A stretch of DNA of 64,000 nucleotides, taken from the NCBI RefSeq assembly GCF_037038585.1, contig NC_092560.1:85669549-85733548 (forward strand). Direction: 5' to 3'. The DNA is from Patagioenas fasciata (lineage: Eukaryota > Chordata > Aves > Columbiformes > Columbidae). Position numbers and translations under genes: made by a program. Below the pieces are notes generated by a model. It had not been told where the DNA came from. It worked only from the letters and a program-made list of their open reading frames with translations, and searched no databases. Positions 21,542-33,340 of this stretch are shown here, piece after piece. Every line of letters begins with the position of its first letter. Within the stretch, counting starts at the first letter, position 1.

Positions 21542-22899
21542 GTAAGGAATCCAGGATCTTGTGCTTACCTGCATATTGCTCATTCTGCACATTGTCTTCA
21601 ATTAATGCTGACCTGAGGTATTTATCTGCAGTACAACACAGTGTAGATACTAAATCAGGTCTGGAAGCCATCTCAGGAGATGTATTAGCTCATAATTACA
21701 TCAAAAATAGAAGGAATGCTACTTCCTTGTTTCCTGTGCTTATTGTAATAAGGCACATATGTGGTAGCAAGAGTTCGTGACCCCCATACTTCATATGCTT
21801 ATAGCAGTGTACAAATAAGTTATTAAAATTAAACTGGCTTTCAGATCTTCTGTTTTAATTACTTTTCCAATTTGACTCTTTGTGTTTTTCTTTATCACTG
21901 GAGTCCAACCCCACTCACTGTCCCGCGACTGGGGACTCCAGACAAGGCGACACAGACGTGGGGGTGGCTGCACAGTGGAGCTCAGCGGACTTGAGAACCA
22001 CTCAGCTGGTGTGAGGATCAGAGACGTACAAAGCAACTTTGCTTTTTAAATGATGAGGATGATGTGCTTTGTTTTGGAAGACATCAGATTTTGAATGTTT
22101 AAGGAAGCTGTAACTACCTCGATGTTTCCTTCTTACCGCAGTCGGATTTCTGGTTCTGTCGAGTTGTGCTCCTCTCCCGCACCAAGTGGTGATCGTGGGG
22201 CTCAGGGTGAGGGGGGGCAAGGAGGGCGGGGGTGTCCGTGGACTTGAATAAGTTTTGTTTGGGGTTTTTTAGACGCCTCTGTTGACACATTGTATAAAAA
22301 CTGATTGCTGCAGTGCTAATGAATGAACAGGATGATAAGCAACAGATTTGAGAACCTGTTTGGGTTTTGGTTTATTGAAAAATTATTATTTAACTCAAAA
22401 AGCAATAAGATCTTGCAGTGGTCTTCTAATACTTACTGGTAGCTTTTTAATGTACTGGTTTGGAACTTTGAGATTATATTTGATATGAAGTGGCTGTTCC
22501 ATCGTGGAATATTGCAGGAGTAAACTCTTGCATTTCAGCATTCCTGGCAGATCTGCAGCTTGATAAAGACCTGAGGCTGTTTAGTTTAATCAGACTTTTG
22601 TAGATCCCACCTTCACTGTTCAAAGCACTGGCTGTCAATGTGTTTTCTGGTGTTGTCACTTCTTTCTGAACAAAGACGACAGAGGTACACAGCTCTACTG
22701 GTATTGTCTGTTTTATTTAAACATGGAACTTTAACTTGAAAGCTTAGAAAGCTGTGGTCTGTGGTATATCTTTGTAATGTTTGTAAATTCTTATGCAGAT
22801 ACTCTTATGCCAACCAGCACGAACTTTTGTGAGTGTGAACTGCTGTGCAGTTAGAAAGAAGAAAGGTGTGTGAGCTAAACCAGCAGGAAGGCTGCAGCC
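21542..22899. other. Single-copy DNA, no supported gene
   Basis: AT-richer DNA without convincing exons. GC content rises sharply from about 22900 at the edge of the next CpG island. Confidence 0.4.
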
Positions 22900-23647
22900 G
22901 TGTAACCTGGGGGGCGCAAACGGCACGAAACGGGCTGCAGCGGCGGAGCCCTCGGTCCCGGGCTGTCCCGGGCAGACGCAGCCTGAAAGCTCCCGGCCCC
23001 GCCCTGCGGGCGGACAGCGCCGCTCTGCGGCCGCCGGTGGCTCCGGGACGGGAGGCGAGGGGCAGGGGGGGCCAGTGCCGGGCGCGGAGGCGGGGGGGGG
23101 GGGCGCAGCCCGGTGGCGGACGCGGACGGGATTGGCTCCTGCGCGGGATGGGCGGGGACACGCTGCGTAAGTGCGCGGGCCGCGGAGCGCGTGCCGGCGG
23201 TGCGGCGGCTGGAGCAGCGCGCGAGGAACGGCGGGGCCGGCGGTGAGCGAGGGGCGGGCGGACAGCGGGGAGGCTGGACGGGGCCGGCCCGGGACCGGCT
23301 GAGGGGCGAGGCTGGAGGGTGACAGACGGGCTGGTTTCGGAAGGAGGAAGGCGAGGGGCAGCCAGCCGCAACAGCGCGGCCCCAGGCCGGGGCGAGGGGG
23401 AAACACGCGGGCGGCTGTGAGGGAAGGGAGCCCCGCGCTGAGCGCTGCGCGGGGCTCGGGCGGGGCCGTGGGGCGGAGGGGGAGCCCCCGTAGTGACACA
23501 GGACAGAGGGAGGAAAGCGAGCGGGAGGGGGCAGCGGCGGGTCGGGAGCGCCAAGGGGGGGCGCGAGGGGCGGGGGGGGCCGGGAACGGAGGGAGCGGCG
23601 GAGGAACCTGAGGGCGGGACGGCGCGGGAGGAGCTTAGGCGGGAAAA
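22900..23647 (+). promoter_or_regulatory. CpG-island promoter ahead of the 52-bp minisatellite
   Basis: Dense CpG DNA with an inverted CCAAT (ATTGG near 23130) next to GGGCGGGG, and a donor-like GGCG then GTGAGC near 23242. The next good acceptor on the plus strand is at 24443, in front of an 84-codon frame. A spliced plus-strand transcript with a non-coding first exon fits, but this is inference. Long frames on both strands are compositional artefacts. Confidence 0.5.
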
Positions 23648-24255
23648 GCTGAGGTACCTCGGGGAGGGGATGATATCGGGGGAGGCTTTGACGGGAAAGG
23701 CTGAGGTACCTCAGGGAGGGGATGATATCGGGGGAGGCTTTGACAGGAAAGGCTGAGGTACCTCAGGGAGGGGATGATATCGGGGGAGGCTTTGACGGGA
23801 AAGGCTGAGGTACCTCGGGGAGGGGATGATATCGGGGGAGGCTTTGACAAGAAAGGCTGAGCTACCTCGGGAAGGGGATGATATCGGGCGAGGCTTTGAC
23901 GGGAATGGCTGAGGTACCTCAGGGAGGGGATGATATCGGGGGAGGCTTTGACGGGAATGGCTGAGGTACCTCAGGGAGGGGATGATATTGGGGGAGGCTT
24001 TGACGGGAAAGGCTGAGGTACCTCAGGGAGGTGATGACATCGGGGGAGGCTTTGGCGGGAAAGGGTGAGGGACTTAAAGGAGAGGACGGAAGGGAGAGAG
24101 GTTTTGGTGGTAAAGGCTGAGGTACCTCAGGGAGGAGATGGCATCGCAGAGGCTGCAGTGGGAAGTGCTGAGGTAGCTCTGGGACGGGATGGCACTAAGG
24201 TGTGGTTTCAAAGGGAAATGCTGAGGTACTTTGAGGAAAGGATGCTGGGCTAGGA
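23648..24255 (+). repeat. 52-bp minisatellite, about 12 copies
   Basis: The word GCTGAGGTACC starts at 23648, 23700, 23752 and 23804, and the register of exactly 52 bp is held through about ten copies to 24116 before decaying. Most copies contain the perfect palindrome GAGGTACCTC and a GATATC. The array starts right at the downstream edge of a CpG island. Confidence 0.9.
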
Positions 24256-24443
24256 ACTATGAACACATCAGATCGGTTAAGAGAATGTTGATGACAGAAA
24301 TTTCTACAGTAAAGTATTCCAGCAAAGACAGGGAGATGAGCAAAACTTATATCAGGCCTCCTAGGATTCCTGCAGGTTAGGGGTCAGGGATGATGAGGTT
24401 GTTAACTCGGTCCTAACTTTTTCTTTCTCTCCCTCTCTTGCAG

Positions 24444-24709
24444 CACCAGACTGAATGGAGAAGCAAGTGGATGGGAAGTTCCTGCGCCACGACACAGACC
24501 ACATTTATTACTCTCGCCCTCCGAGACCCGGAGAACCGAACCGTTCTCATCGTGCCTTGAAGCAACCTCTGCTCATGCGCTTCTCCCAGGGAGAAGGCAG
24601 AATGGGAGTGACTCGCCACGTTATACCACAGGGTGCACACTCTGCAGCTTTCAAGCCCAGCTCTGCGTTAGCTCACCCCTGCAATTTTGCACCGCCCACG
24701 CAAATTTGA
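24444..24709 (+). CDS. Exon with 84-codon frame, copy 1, unknown protein
   Basis: A strong acceptor (CTCCCTCTCTTGCAG, ending 24443) precedes ATG at 24455 and an 84-codon frame ending at 24709. The protein opens MEKQVDGKFLRH and ends in PCNFAPPTQI. It has no signal peptide, membrane segment or domain I recognise. It is rich in Arg, Pro and His. A related frame of the same length lies at 33086-33340 with nine replacements and about four silent changes, all in the first 59 codons. That pattern gives no sign of purifying selection. It may be a real lineage-specific protein or a chance frame in a duplicated exon. Upstream CpG island 22900-23647 could be its promoter. Confidence 0.3.
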
Positions 24710-25411
24710 GTTGTCACTGGTTGTTGCAGCGTTTGGCTTTGGTGAGGACAGCGTGTGTTTGTCAGCAGTTGGTGTAGGGTGGAATCTTGAGGAGAAAGTG
24801 ATATTTCCGTGCCAGAACTGGTTGGTGTTTGCATGGTATTGTGGTAGTTGTTCCCACAGGTGATCAGTGCTGGAGTGTTATTGCAGGATGAGGGGATTTT
24901 GAAGGCTTGTCTGTGAGATGCACTAGAGGCAGCAGTTGCAAGCGAAAGGCTGAGGTGTGGAGAGTTTGTCGGTGGGTTTTGGACAGTTGTCAGTTGAAGA
25001 GTTGGTTGTTTGCAGGTGAGGTGTAGAGCAGAGGGTGAAGCTGACTTTGCCTGGGCGGCGCAACTGGATGGGTGTGCAGAGCTGAGGAGAGCGGGCTTCT
25101 GCGGGTGACCCTAAAGCTGGAGAACCAGCCAGCGGCAGCTCCAGACAGTCCCGCTGCCGAGCTTGGCCGTGTAGGGCCAGTGCCCTGGGGCACAGGGAGT
25201 GTGACCCTCCGCAAGCACCAAACAGCAGGTGAGGACTGTGGGGATTTGTACTGAGCTATGATATCTCTAAGGCATGTGCGAGGGGCCGGGGCCAAGGCAA
25301 GGTGGGCTCGTTGTGGGGTGTGGGGAGGTGTCAGCCCCCGGACTCAGCCCCTGTCTGATTGTAGTGCCCTTGGGCTGGTGTAGCTCAGTCCTCTGTGTGT
25401 TTCTCTTCAGG
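24710..25411. repeat. Duplicated intron-like DNA after the 84-codon exon
   Basis: Matches 33341-34014 closely. No gene of its own. It ends in an acceptor (TTTCTCTTCAG) in front of the repeated exon-like cassette. Confidence 0.6.
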
Positions 25412-25473
25412 TGGAGCAGCGTGCAAAGGAAAAGCAAGGAAGGAGAGGAAGGTGGTGAACCTATGAGGAAGAG
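25412..25473 (+). other. Exon-like cassette, copy 1, split by an LTR element
   Basis: Begins GTGGAGCAGCGTGCAAAGG after an acceptor. After 62 bp it is interrupted by the LTR element 25474-26453; cassette sequence resumes at 26454. Frames are Lys/Glu/Arg-rich without a domain. Confidence 0.5.
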
Positions 25474-26453
25474 TGTAGCGAATCTGGCGTGGACTCACGG
25501 TAAGGTGCCATGAGAGACATTTATTACAAACTCAGGTTTGCATTTATACTCGCTATGATGCTTGCTCAAGCATTTGCTCTTTAGCTAAGTTAGACATTAC
25601 ATGAGCGATGTAACTGCCATATACGCATTTTTTTCTATAGTAAGCTGTCCCTCTGTCCCTGATGTATCAGTCCTGTATCCTGTATCTTAGTAGTCATAAT
25701 TTTTCCCCAAGTAGATGAATATTTGCAAGCAGCTTTATCTCCAGTCACTACCTGTTCATATAATTCTCATTCATCTTTGTGCCATGTCTCCAACTGAAAT
25801 GTACCAGTTGTAGGAAAGTCTAGCACATGATTAGCAATCCATTCTAATAAACTCACCAATCAGACCCCTGATACATCCTGATTTTGCGTTTGTAGCGCAT
25901 GTTGAAGGACATCCAGGGTTTGTCTTTGCTTAAGGGATAACTTCCCTCCCATGGTTCCCAATCGCTCACCTTTCGTTGGTGGTGGGCGCGCACTGTCCTG
26001 GTTCCCGGTCCTGTTTCCTGGTTCGATTGGGCTTCGCTACCAGAGCGGCTGCTGCCTTTATAGGCACGCTGAAAGTCCCTGTTCCAGGGCGCCATTTGTA
26101 GCGAATGCGGTACGGACTCTCTTTTAAGGTGCAATGAGAGATGTTTATTACAAATTCAGGCTTGTGTTTATACTCGCTATGATACTTGCTCAAGCATTTG
26201 TTGATTAGCTAAGTTAGTCATTACATGAGTGATGTGTTTTGTGTTCCCACCAAAGTCACTGCCATAAACACCTTTTTTGTCTATCACAAGCTGTCCCTCT
26301 GTCCTTGATGCATCAATCCTGTATCAACTCCTCTGTCCTTGATGTATCACATAGCATACAGTCCTTTGTTCTTGTATTTTTCCACTAATGCTTGTTCTCA
26401 TGCTGTTGACTCTTGCAGTTTCTCATGTGCCCGGTCTTCCGTGTACTGACACA
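25474..26453 (-). mobile_element. Short LTR element with 6-bp target duplication
   Basis: Flanked by GAAGAG on both sides (25468-25473 and 26454-26459), a 6-bp target duplication typical of class II/alpha-like retroviral integration. Two direct LTR-like repeats (25474 to about 25700, and 26097-26453), each beginning TGTAGCGAAT in plus view, face a minus-strand poly(A) signal. Next to the right repeat, on the minus strand, TGGCGCCC and GAACAGGGAC form a tRNA-Lys3-like primer site split by two bases. No coding part is recognised, so it is a broken, internally shortened element. It is younger than the cassette tandem it sits in. Confidence 0.75.
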
Positions 26454-27160
26454 GAAGAGCGATCACGAAAGAGGATTGGAGCGCACCTGTGAGTCAAGCA
26501 GAGTCAAGAAAGAAGATGACAGTGGTGGACCTGTGAGTCAGGAGGGGACAAAAGAGGAGAAAGGTGATGGAGCTACGAGTCAAGAGTGAGGAGGAAGATG
26601 GGCAGCCTGAGCCAGCGAGAAGGAGAATGTATCCTTAAGCACAGGGAACGATCTGTGATTAGTGCGTCCCCCTCCCACCCCTAGAAACCGTGCTCGGGGG
26701 TAAAGTGGTAAAATGGGAGCAGGGGCTGTTGGCTGTGTTTTGGGAGGTGGGGGTGGTGAGCAGGGGCTGGGCTCTTGGACTTGGGAGCAGTTAAGGGAGC
26801 AGGGTGGTCATCCCTTGGGAGGTGTCTGTCTGCCAGCAGGTAAAGGAGGGGGAAGAGGATCCTGCCGGGGTGAGGGCCTGGCCAGCTCTCCACTCCCAGG
26901 GCTCTTGATGCTGGTGTGGTGTGTTGCTGTAAGTGCCAGGGGTGACTGGCAAAGAAAGTCTTTGTGGGGTGCATGCTGGGAAACTGTGCTGCTACGGAGG
27001 GGCTGGGTTGGTGGGAAGGCCTGTGCGGGGGGCCGGGGCCAAGGCAAGGTGGCCTTGTGGTGGGGTGTGGGGATGCGTCAGCGACCGGACTCGCCCCCTC
27101 GTGTGACTGTACGGGCCTGGGGTGGGTATATTTTTGTTTTCTGTGCATCTCTGTTCGGGT

Positions 27161-27400
27161 GGAGCAGCTCGCAAAGGTGAAAGCAAGAAAGAAGAGGAAG
27201 GTGGTGAACCTACGAGGAAGAGCGATCAAGAAAGAGGATTGGAGTGCATCTGCAAGTCAACAGGGATCAAGAAAGAAGATGACGGTGGTAGACCTGCGAG
27301 TCAGGAGGGATCAAGAAAGAAGAGGAGGAAGGTGATGGAGCTGCGAGTCAGGAGTGAGGAGGAAGAAAATGTCCCCCTTGGGACAGGGACCTCCCTGTAA
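27161..27400 (+). other. Exon-like cassette, copy 2
   Basis: Same start (GTGGAGCAGCTCGCAAAGG) followed by ~60-bp internal repeats with GGATCAAGAAAGAAGA. Uninterrupted, so it shows the empty site of the LTR insertion in copy 1. Strongly basic translation (VEQLAKVKARKKRK), no known domain. Copies 2 and 3 lie in ~800-bp tandem blocks (26700-27400 and 27500-28200, offset 801 bp). Confidence 0.45.
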
Positions 27401-27957
27401 TCAGGACTGCGCCCTCCCACCCCTGGAAACTGCTCAGGGGCCCAGACATCCATGGGAAGGTTGTGTCCGACAACACGAGCCAGATCTTCAGCACTGGCTG
27501 CTGTTCAGCTGGGACCAGGGGCTGCTGGTGGGGTTTTGGGAGGCGGGGTGGGTGAGTAGAGGCTGGGCTTTTGTACTCATGAGTGGTTGAGAGAGAGGGC
27601 TGGACACCTCTTGGGAGGTGTCTTGTCTGTCTGCCATCAGCTAAAGGAGGGGGAAGAGGATCCTGCCGGGGTGAGGGCCTGGCCAGCTCTCCACTCCCAG
27701 GGCTCTTGATGCTGGTGTGGTGTGTTGCTGTAAGTGCCAGGGGTGACTGGCAAAGAAAGTCTTTGTGGGGTGCATGCTGGGAAACTGCTGCTACGGAGGG
27801 GCTGGGTTGGTGGGAAGGCCTGTGCGGGGGGCCGGGGCCAAGGCAAGGTGGGCTTGCTGTGGGATGTGGGGATGCGTCAGCGACCGGACTCACCCCCTAT
27901 GTGACTGTACGGGCTTGGGGTGGGTGTATTTCTGTCTTCAGGGCATTTCGGTTTGGG

Positions 27958-28200
27958 TGGAGCAGCTCACAAAGGCGAAAGCAAGAAAGGAAAGTAAGGT
28001 TGTGAACTTACGAGAAAGAGTGATCAAGAAAGAGGATTTGAGTTCATCCGGGAGTCGAGGGATCAAGAAAGAAGAGGAGGAAGGTGATGGACGTGCATAT
28101 TGAAAATGAGAGGGAAGATGGGCAACCTGAAGCATGGAGCAAGGGAATGTCTCCTAGAACAAAGGGACCTTTCTGTAATCAGAGATCCCCCCTCCTACCC
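27958..28200 (+). other. Exon-like cassette, copy 3
   Basis: Third copy, with a frame different from copies 2 and 4 through small length changes, so a conserved protein is unlikely. It leads directly into the 56-bp minisatellite. Confidence 0.45.
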
Positions 28201-28229
28201 TACAAACTGAACAAAGAGGACTGCGAGAG

Positions 28230-31200
28230 GGAGCGCTCTGACAGGACAAGAGGTATCAGTAAATCTGGCAAGAGGACAGTGGGGGAAGCGCTCTGGCGGA
28301 TCAACAAGTCTCAATATATGTGGCAAGAGGATGATGGGGGAGAGTTCACCAGTGGTTCAAAAGTCACCCAGAAAAAGGGGAAGAGGATGTCAAGGGGGGA
28401 GCGCTCTGGTCGATCACAAGACTCTCCTAAAAAACACAACAGGATGGTGGTGGGGGGGAATGTCCTATATGGGACAAGGGGTCCCGAGAAATCCAGCAAG
28501 AGGATGGTGGGGGGGAGCACTCCAGCAGACCAAGAATGTACTAAGGAGAGGCAAAAGGACGGCAGGAGGAGAGACCCAGTGGGTCAAGAGGTACCGAGAA
28601 ATCCAGCAAGAGGACGACAGGGAGGAGCTCTTTAGCAGGCCAAAATCCCACTGAGGAAAGGCAAGAGGACAGCAGGGGAGAGCGCTCCAGTTCTTCAAGT
28701 GACTTCCCAGGCAGAAGGCAGGAGCATGGCGGGGCAGGACTGCGGCAGGTCAAGAATTCTCAGTCTGGCAATAGGATGGCGGGGAGGAGCGTTCCAGCGG
28801 GAGAAGAGCGCCCTGACTAGAGGCAAGACAAGGGTGAGGGAGAGCACTCGGACGTGTCAAGAAGACTCCCCCAAAAAGTGCAAGAGGAAGGCCGGTGGGG
28901 AGAGCAATCCAGCAGATCAGGAAGTCTCAATAAATGTGGTAAGAAGGTGGCAGGTGGGAGCTCCCCAGTGGTTCAAGAGGTCCCAAGATATCCAGCAAGA
29001 GAACTGTGAGGGGGAGCGCTCCAACAGGTCAAGCGGTGTCAAGAAATCCAGCAAGACAATGGTGGAAAACGCTCCGGTGAGTCACAAGATTCCCCCAAAA
29101 AAAGGCAAGAGAATGGTGCAGGGGAGCACTCTGGTGGATCAAGAAGCACCCAGGAAAAGGGGAAGAAGATGGTGGGGGGGAGCACTCTGGTTGGTCACAA
29201 GACTCCCCCAGAAAACACAAGAGGGTGGCAGGGGGAACGCCCTAATGGGTCAAGAGGACCCAAGAAATCCAGCAAGAGGACGGCGAGGGGGAGCACTCCA
29301 GCAGGTCAGGAAGTCTCGATAAATGCGGTAAGAGCATGGTGGGTGGGAGGCCCCCAGTGGTTCAAGAGGTCCCAAGAAATCCAGCAAGAGGGCGGCGAGG
29401 GGGAGCGCTCTGGCAGATCAGGACGTCTCAATAAATGCGGTAAAAGGATGGTGGGTGGGAACCCCCCAGTGGTTCACAAGGTTCCAGGAAATCCAGCAAG
29501 AGGACGGCGTGGGGGAGCGCTGTGGCAGATGAAGAACCCTCAGTACATCTGGCAAGAGGACGGTGAGGGGGTGCTCTGATGGGTCAAGGTTGCTCTGAAA
29601 AAAGCCCAAGAGGGTGGTAAGGAGAAGCTCACCGGTGATTCACGAATCACCCAGAAAAAAGGGAAGAGGACAGTGCGGGGGAGCTCTTCAGTTGTTGAAG
29701 AGAATCCCCAGAAAAAGGCAGGAGGATGATGAGGGGGAACACTCTGGCGGGTCAAGAAGTCTCAATAAGTCCGGCAAGAAGACGGTGGGGAGGAGAGCTC
29801 GTGTGGGTCAAGAGGTCCCAAGAAACCCAGCAAGAGGACAGCAGGGGCGAGCGCTCCGGCAGATCAGGAAATCTCGATAAATGCAGTTAGAGGATGGTGG
29901 GTGTGAGCCCCTCAGTTGTTTAAGACGTCCCAAGAAATCCAGCAAGAGAACTGCGAGGGGGAGCGCTCCGGCAGGTCAAGCGATGTCAAGAAATCCAGCA
30001 AGACAATGGTGGAGAACTCTCCGGTGAGTCACAAGACTCTCCCAAAAAAGGCAAAAGAATGGTGCAGGGGAGCACTCTGGTGGATCAAGAAGCACCCAGG
30101 AAAAGGGGAAGAGGATGGTGGGGGGAAACGGCCTGGTTGGTCACAAGACTCCCCCAAAAACCACAAGAGGGGGAACGCCCTAATGGGTCAAGAAGTCCCA
30201 AGAAATCCAGCAAGAGGACGACAGGGAGGAGCTCTTTAGCAGGCCAAAATCCCACTGAGGAAAGGCAAGAGGACAGCGGGGGAGAGCGCTCCAGTTCTTC
30301 AAGTGACTTCCCAGGCAGAAGGCAGGAGCATGGCGGGGCAGGACTGCGGCAGGTCAAGAATTCTCAGTCTGGCAATAGGATGGCGGGGAGGAGCGTTCCA
30401 GCGGGAGAAGAGCGCCCTGACTAGAGGCAAGACAAGGGTGAGGGAGAGCGCTCGGATGTGTGAAGAAGACTCCCCCAAAAAAGTGCAAGAGGAAGGCCAG
30501 GGGGAGAGCAATCCAGCAGATCAGGAAGTCTCAATAAATGCGATAAGAGGATGGCGGGTGGGAGCCCCCCAGTGGTCCAAGAGATCCCAAGAAATCCAGC
30601 AAGAGGACGGCAAGGGGGAGCGCTCCAGCAGATCAGGAAATCTCGATAAATGCGGTTAGAGGATGGTGGGTGGGAGCCCCACAGTTGTTTAAGGCATCCC
30701 AAGAAATCCAGCAAAAGGACGGCGAGGGGGAACGCTCTGGCAGATCAGGACGTCTCAATAAATGCGGTAAGAGGATGGCGGGTGGGAGCCCCCCAGTGGT
30801 TCAAAATGTCCCAAGATATCCAGGAAGAGAACTGTGAGGGGGAGCGCTCTGGCAGGACAAGCGATGTCAACAAATCCAGCAAGACAATGGTGGAGAACGC
30901 TCCGGTGAGTCACAAGACTCCACCAAAAAAGGCAAGAGAATGGTTAGAGGATGGTAACAGGCAGCTTTGAGAGCACTCTGGTGGATCAAGAAGCACCCAG
31001 GAAAAGGGGAAGAGGATGGTGGGGGGAAACGGCCTGGTTGATAACAAGACTCCCCCAAAAACCACAAGAGGGTGGCAGGGGGAACGCCCTAAGGGGTCAA
31101 GAGGTTCCAAGAAATCCAGCAGGAGGACGGCGAGGGGGAGCGCTCCAGCAGGCTGAGATTGTACTAAAGAAAGGCAAAAGGACAGCAGGAGGAGAGACCC

Positions 31201-31920
31201 AGTGGGTCAAGAGGTCCCAAGAAATCCAGTAAGAGGACAACAGGGAGCAGTGCTCTGGCAGGCCAAAATCTCAGTGAAGAAAGGCAAGAGGACAGCAGGG
31301 GGGAGTGCTCCAGTTCTTCAAGTGACTTCCCAGGTAGAAGGCAGAAGGACGGTGGGGTAGCGCTGGGACAGGTCAAGATTTCTCAATCTGGCAATAGGAC
31401 AGCAGGGAGGAGCATCCAGCGGGACAGGAGCGCCCTGAAAATAGGCAAGACAAGGGTGAGTGAGAGCACTCCGAGATGTCAAGAAGTGTCAAAAAATCTG
31501 GTAAAGGATGGCAGGGGGGAGTGCTGTGGATATTCAAGAGACTCCCCAGTAAAAGGCAAGAGGACGGCGCGGGGAAGTGCTCCAGCACGTCAAGATCGCA
31601 CTGAAGAAAGGCAAGGTCACAGTGGGGGGGAGCATTCCCGTTGTTCCAATGGTTCAAAAGGTCCCAAGAAATCCAACAAGAGAACTGCGAGGGGGAGCGC
31701 TCTGGCAAGTTAAGCGGTGTCAATAACCCCAGCAAGGTAACGGCGGAGAGCGCTCTGGTGAGTCACGAGACTCCCCTACAAAGGACGAGAGGATGGTGGA
31801 GGGGAGCCCACCAGTGGTTCAAGCAGCACCCAGGAAAAGGGGAGGAGGCTGACGAGGGGCAGGCCTCTGGCGGGCCAAGATCGCTGAGGGAAGGTGCGGG
31901 GGAGCTTGCTGGTGGCTCAA
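28230..31920 (+). repeat. ~56-bp minisatellite, about 65 diverged copies
   Basis: Diverged repeats of about 56 bp, in two alternating kinds. One has GAAATCCAGCAAGAGGACGG and GGGGGAGCGCTCC; the other has TCTCAATAAATGCGGTAAG and GGTGGGAGCCCCCC. Many copies contain the perfect palindrome GGAGCGCTCC. Longer blocks recur: 28699 onward matches 30303 onward at an offset of 1604 bp, with a third match near 31321. As 56 is not a multiple of three, the long Lys/Arg/Ser-rich frames shift and break; I treat the region as non-coding. Confidence 0.85.
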
Positions 31921-32199
31921 GAGACCTCTAGAAAAAGGTAAGAGGGCGGCGGGGGGTGGGAGGGCGCCTCAGCTGGTGAAGAGGAACCCCGAAAACAAGG
32001 CAAGAGAATGTTGGTGGGGGGAGCGCTCTGGCGGTTCCAGAGGCTCCCCGAGATCCGCTCAGACGGCAGCGGGTAACGCGGCAGCTCAGCGTCAATCAAA
32101 GAACAGGAAGGCGGTTGACCTGCAATTCCAGAGCGAGGAGGAAGACTGGCAACCCGAACGAGGAGCAGCAGAACTTGGCATGGCCTCTGAAATCCTCCT

Positions 32200-33072
32200 T
32201 TAATCTGGGCTCAGGTAAGCTGGAAGCAGGGGACATAGGCTGGGGTTTGGGAGGTGGGCAGGTGAGAAATGATCCGCATTTTTGATCTCCTGAGTGACTG
32301 AAGCGCCTGGGAGTTCATTTGGAGTCGTTGCCTTACTTGATTTTACACTGACTTTTGCATTATATTTTAATGACGTAGAATTTTCCGTTTTGACATCGAA
32401 ACCTAAACTTCTTTGGAAATTCATCCTCTGTCCCTTCAGTCTCAGCTCGTGGCACTTCCACTGTCTCGTGGCCCGCGTTTCAATGTACATTAGATCGCTT
32501 CCTGGGCCTTGGATTTTAAGTAATGGTCCGTCACAAGTTTGTTTTTCTTGTCCTTAACGGGCAGCTTTGAGAGCTCTCTAAGGAAAAGTGATATCTTTTT
32601 ACCTTGTTACTGCTCTTTCCATGTTACGAGCAGCCACCCTCTTTATGATCAGTCTCATGCTTTTCTTCCTTTCTTGCCCAGGTTCAGAAGACCGGGAATT
32701 CCAAGCTTCAAGTTTCCTGTGGAACATTGCGGGAGACCTTGATAACGTGGCAATGAGGGAGGTGATGAAGAGAAACAATACCTGTTCCTTTCCCATTTCA
32801 AGACGTTATTTTTTACCTTCCTGGTAGCTGTGAGATGATTTGCAATCTTGCGCTAGCATCTGCCTGAAAGAGAACACGGACCCTTTGGGTGCCTCCTCAA
32901 GAAATACTTGCTCTATGGTTCTGGCGATGTCCAGGCTTCAAGGGTGGGGCATAGGGGAGTGTAAATCTTAGGGGGCCTCCCGGGATGTCTGCAGGTTTGG
33001 GTGACCCGTGGCTGGGACGGGGACACCGAGGTTGTCAATCTTGCCCTGAATCTCTCGCTCCCTCTCTTGCAG
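32200..33072 (+). other. Spacer with one unrecognised terminal-exon candidate
   Basis: After an acceptor (TTTCTTGCCCAG, ending 32681) a frame of about 48 codons (SEDREFQASSFLWNIAGDLD and on) runs to a stop at 32827. No poly(A) signal follows closely. The product is not recognised. The rest shows no gene; from about 32977 it matches 24358 onward. Confidence 0.3.
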
Positions 33073-33340
33073 CACCCGAGACCGAATGGAGGAGCAAGTG
33101 TACGGGAAGTTCCTGCGCCACGACACAGGTCACATTTATCGCTCTCGCCCTGAGAGACCCGGAGAACCAAACCGTTCCCATCGTGCCTTGAAGCAGCCTC
33201 TGCTCACGCGCTTCTCCCAGGGAGAAGGCAGAATGGCAGTAGCTCGCCACGTTATACCACGGGGTGCACACTCTGCAGCTTTCAAGCCCAGCTCTGCGTT
33301 AGCTCACCCCTGCAATTTTGCACCGCCCACGCAAATTTGA
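33073..33340 (+). CDS. Exon with 84-codon frame, copy 2, unknown protein
   Basis: Same acceptor (ending 33072) and frame (ATG at 33086, stop to 33340) as copy 1; opens MEEQVYGKFLRH. The last 25 codons are identical to copy 1. The duplication extends about a kilobase downstream, to the cassette at 34015. No CpG island lies directly upstream here, so any transcription would depend on another start. Confidence 0.3.

Noticed and set aside
22744-23554. Two ~250-codon minus-strand frames over the CpG island at 23 kb
   Set aside because: Proline/alanine/arginine-rich compositional artefacts of the island, overlapping each other in different frames.
28084-31931. Long Lys/Arg/Ser-rich frames resembling an SR or histone-tail-like repeat protein
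   Set aside because: The ~56-bp period is not a multiple of three, all frames break repeatedly, and the apparent protein repeats come from the minisatellite.
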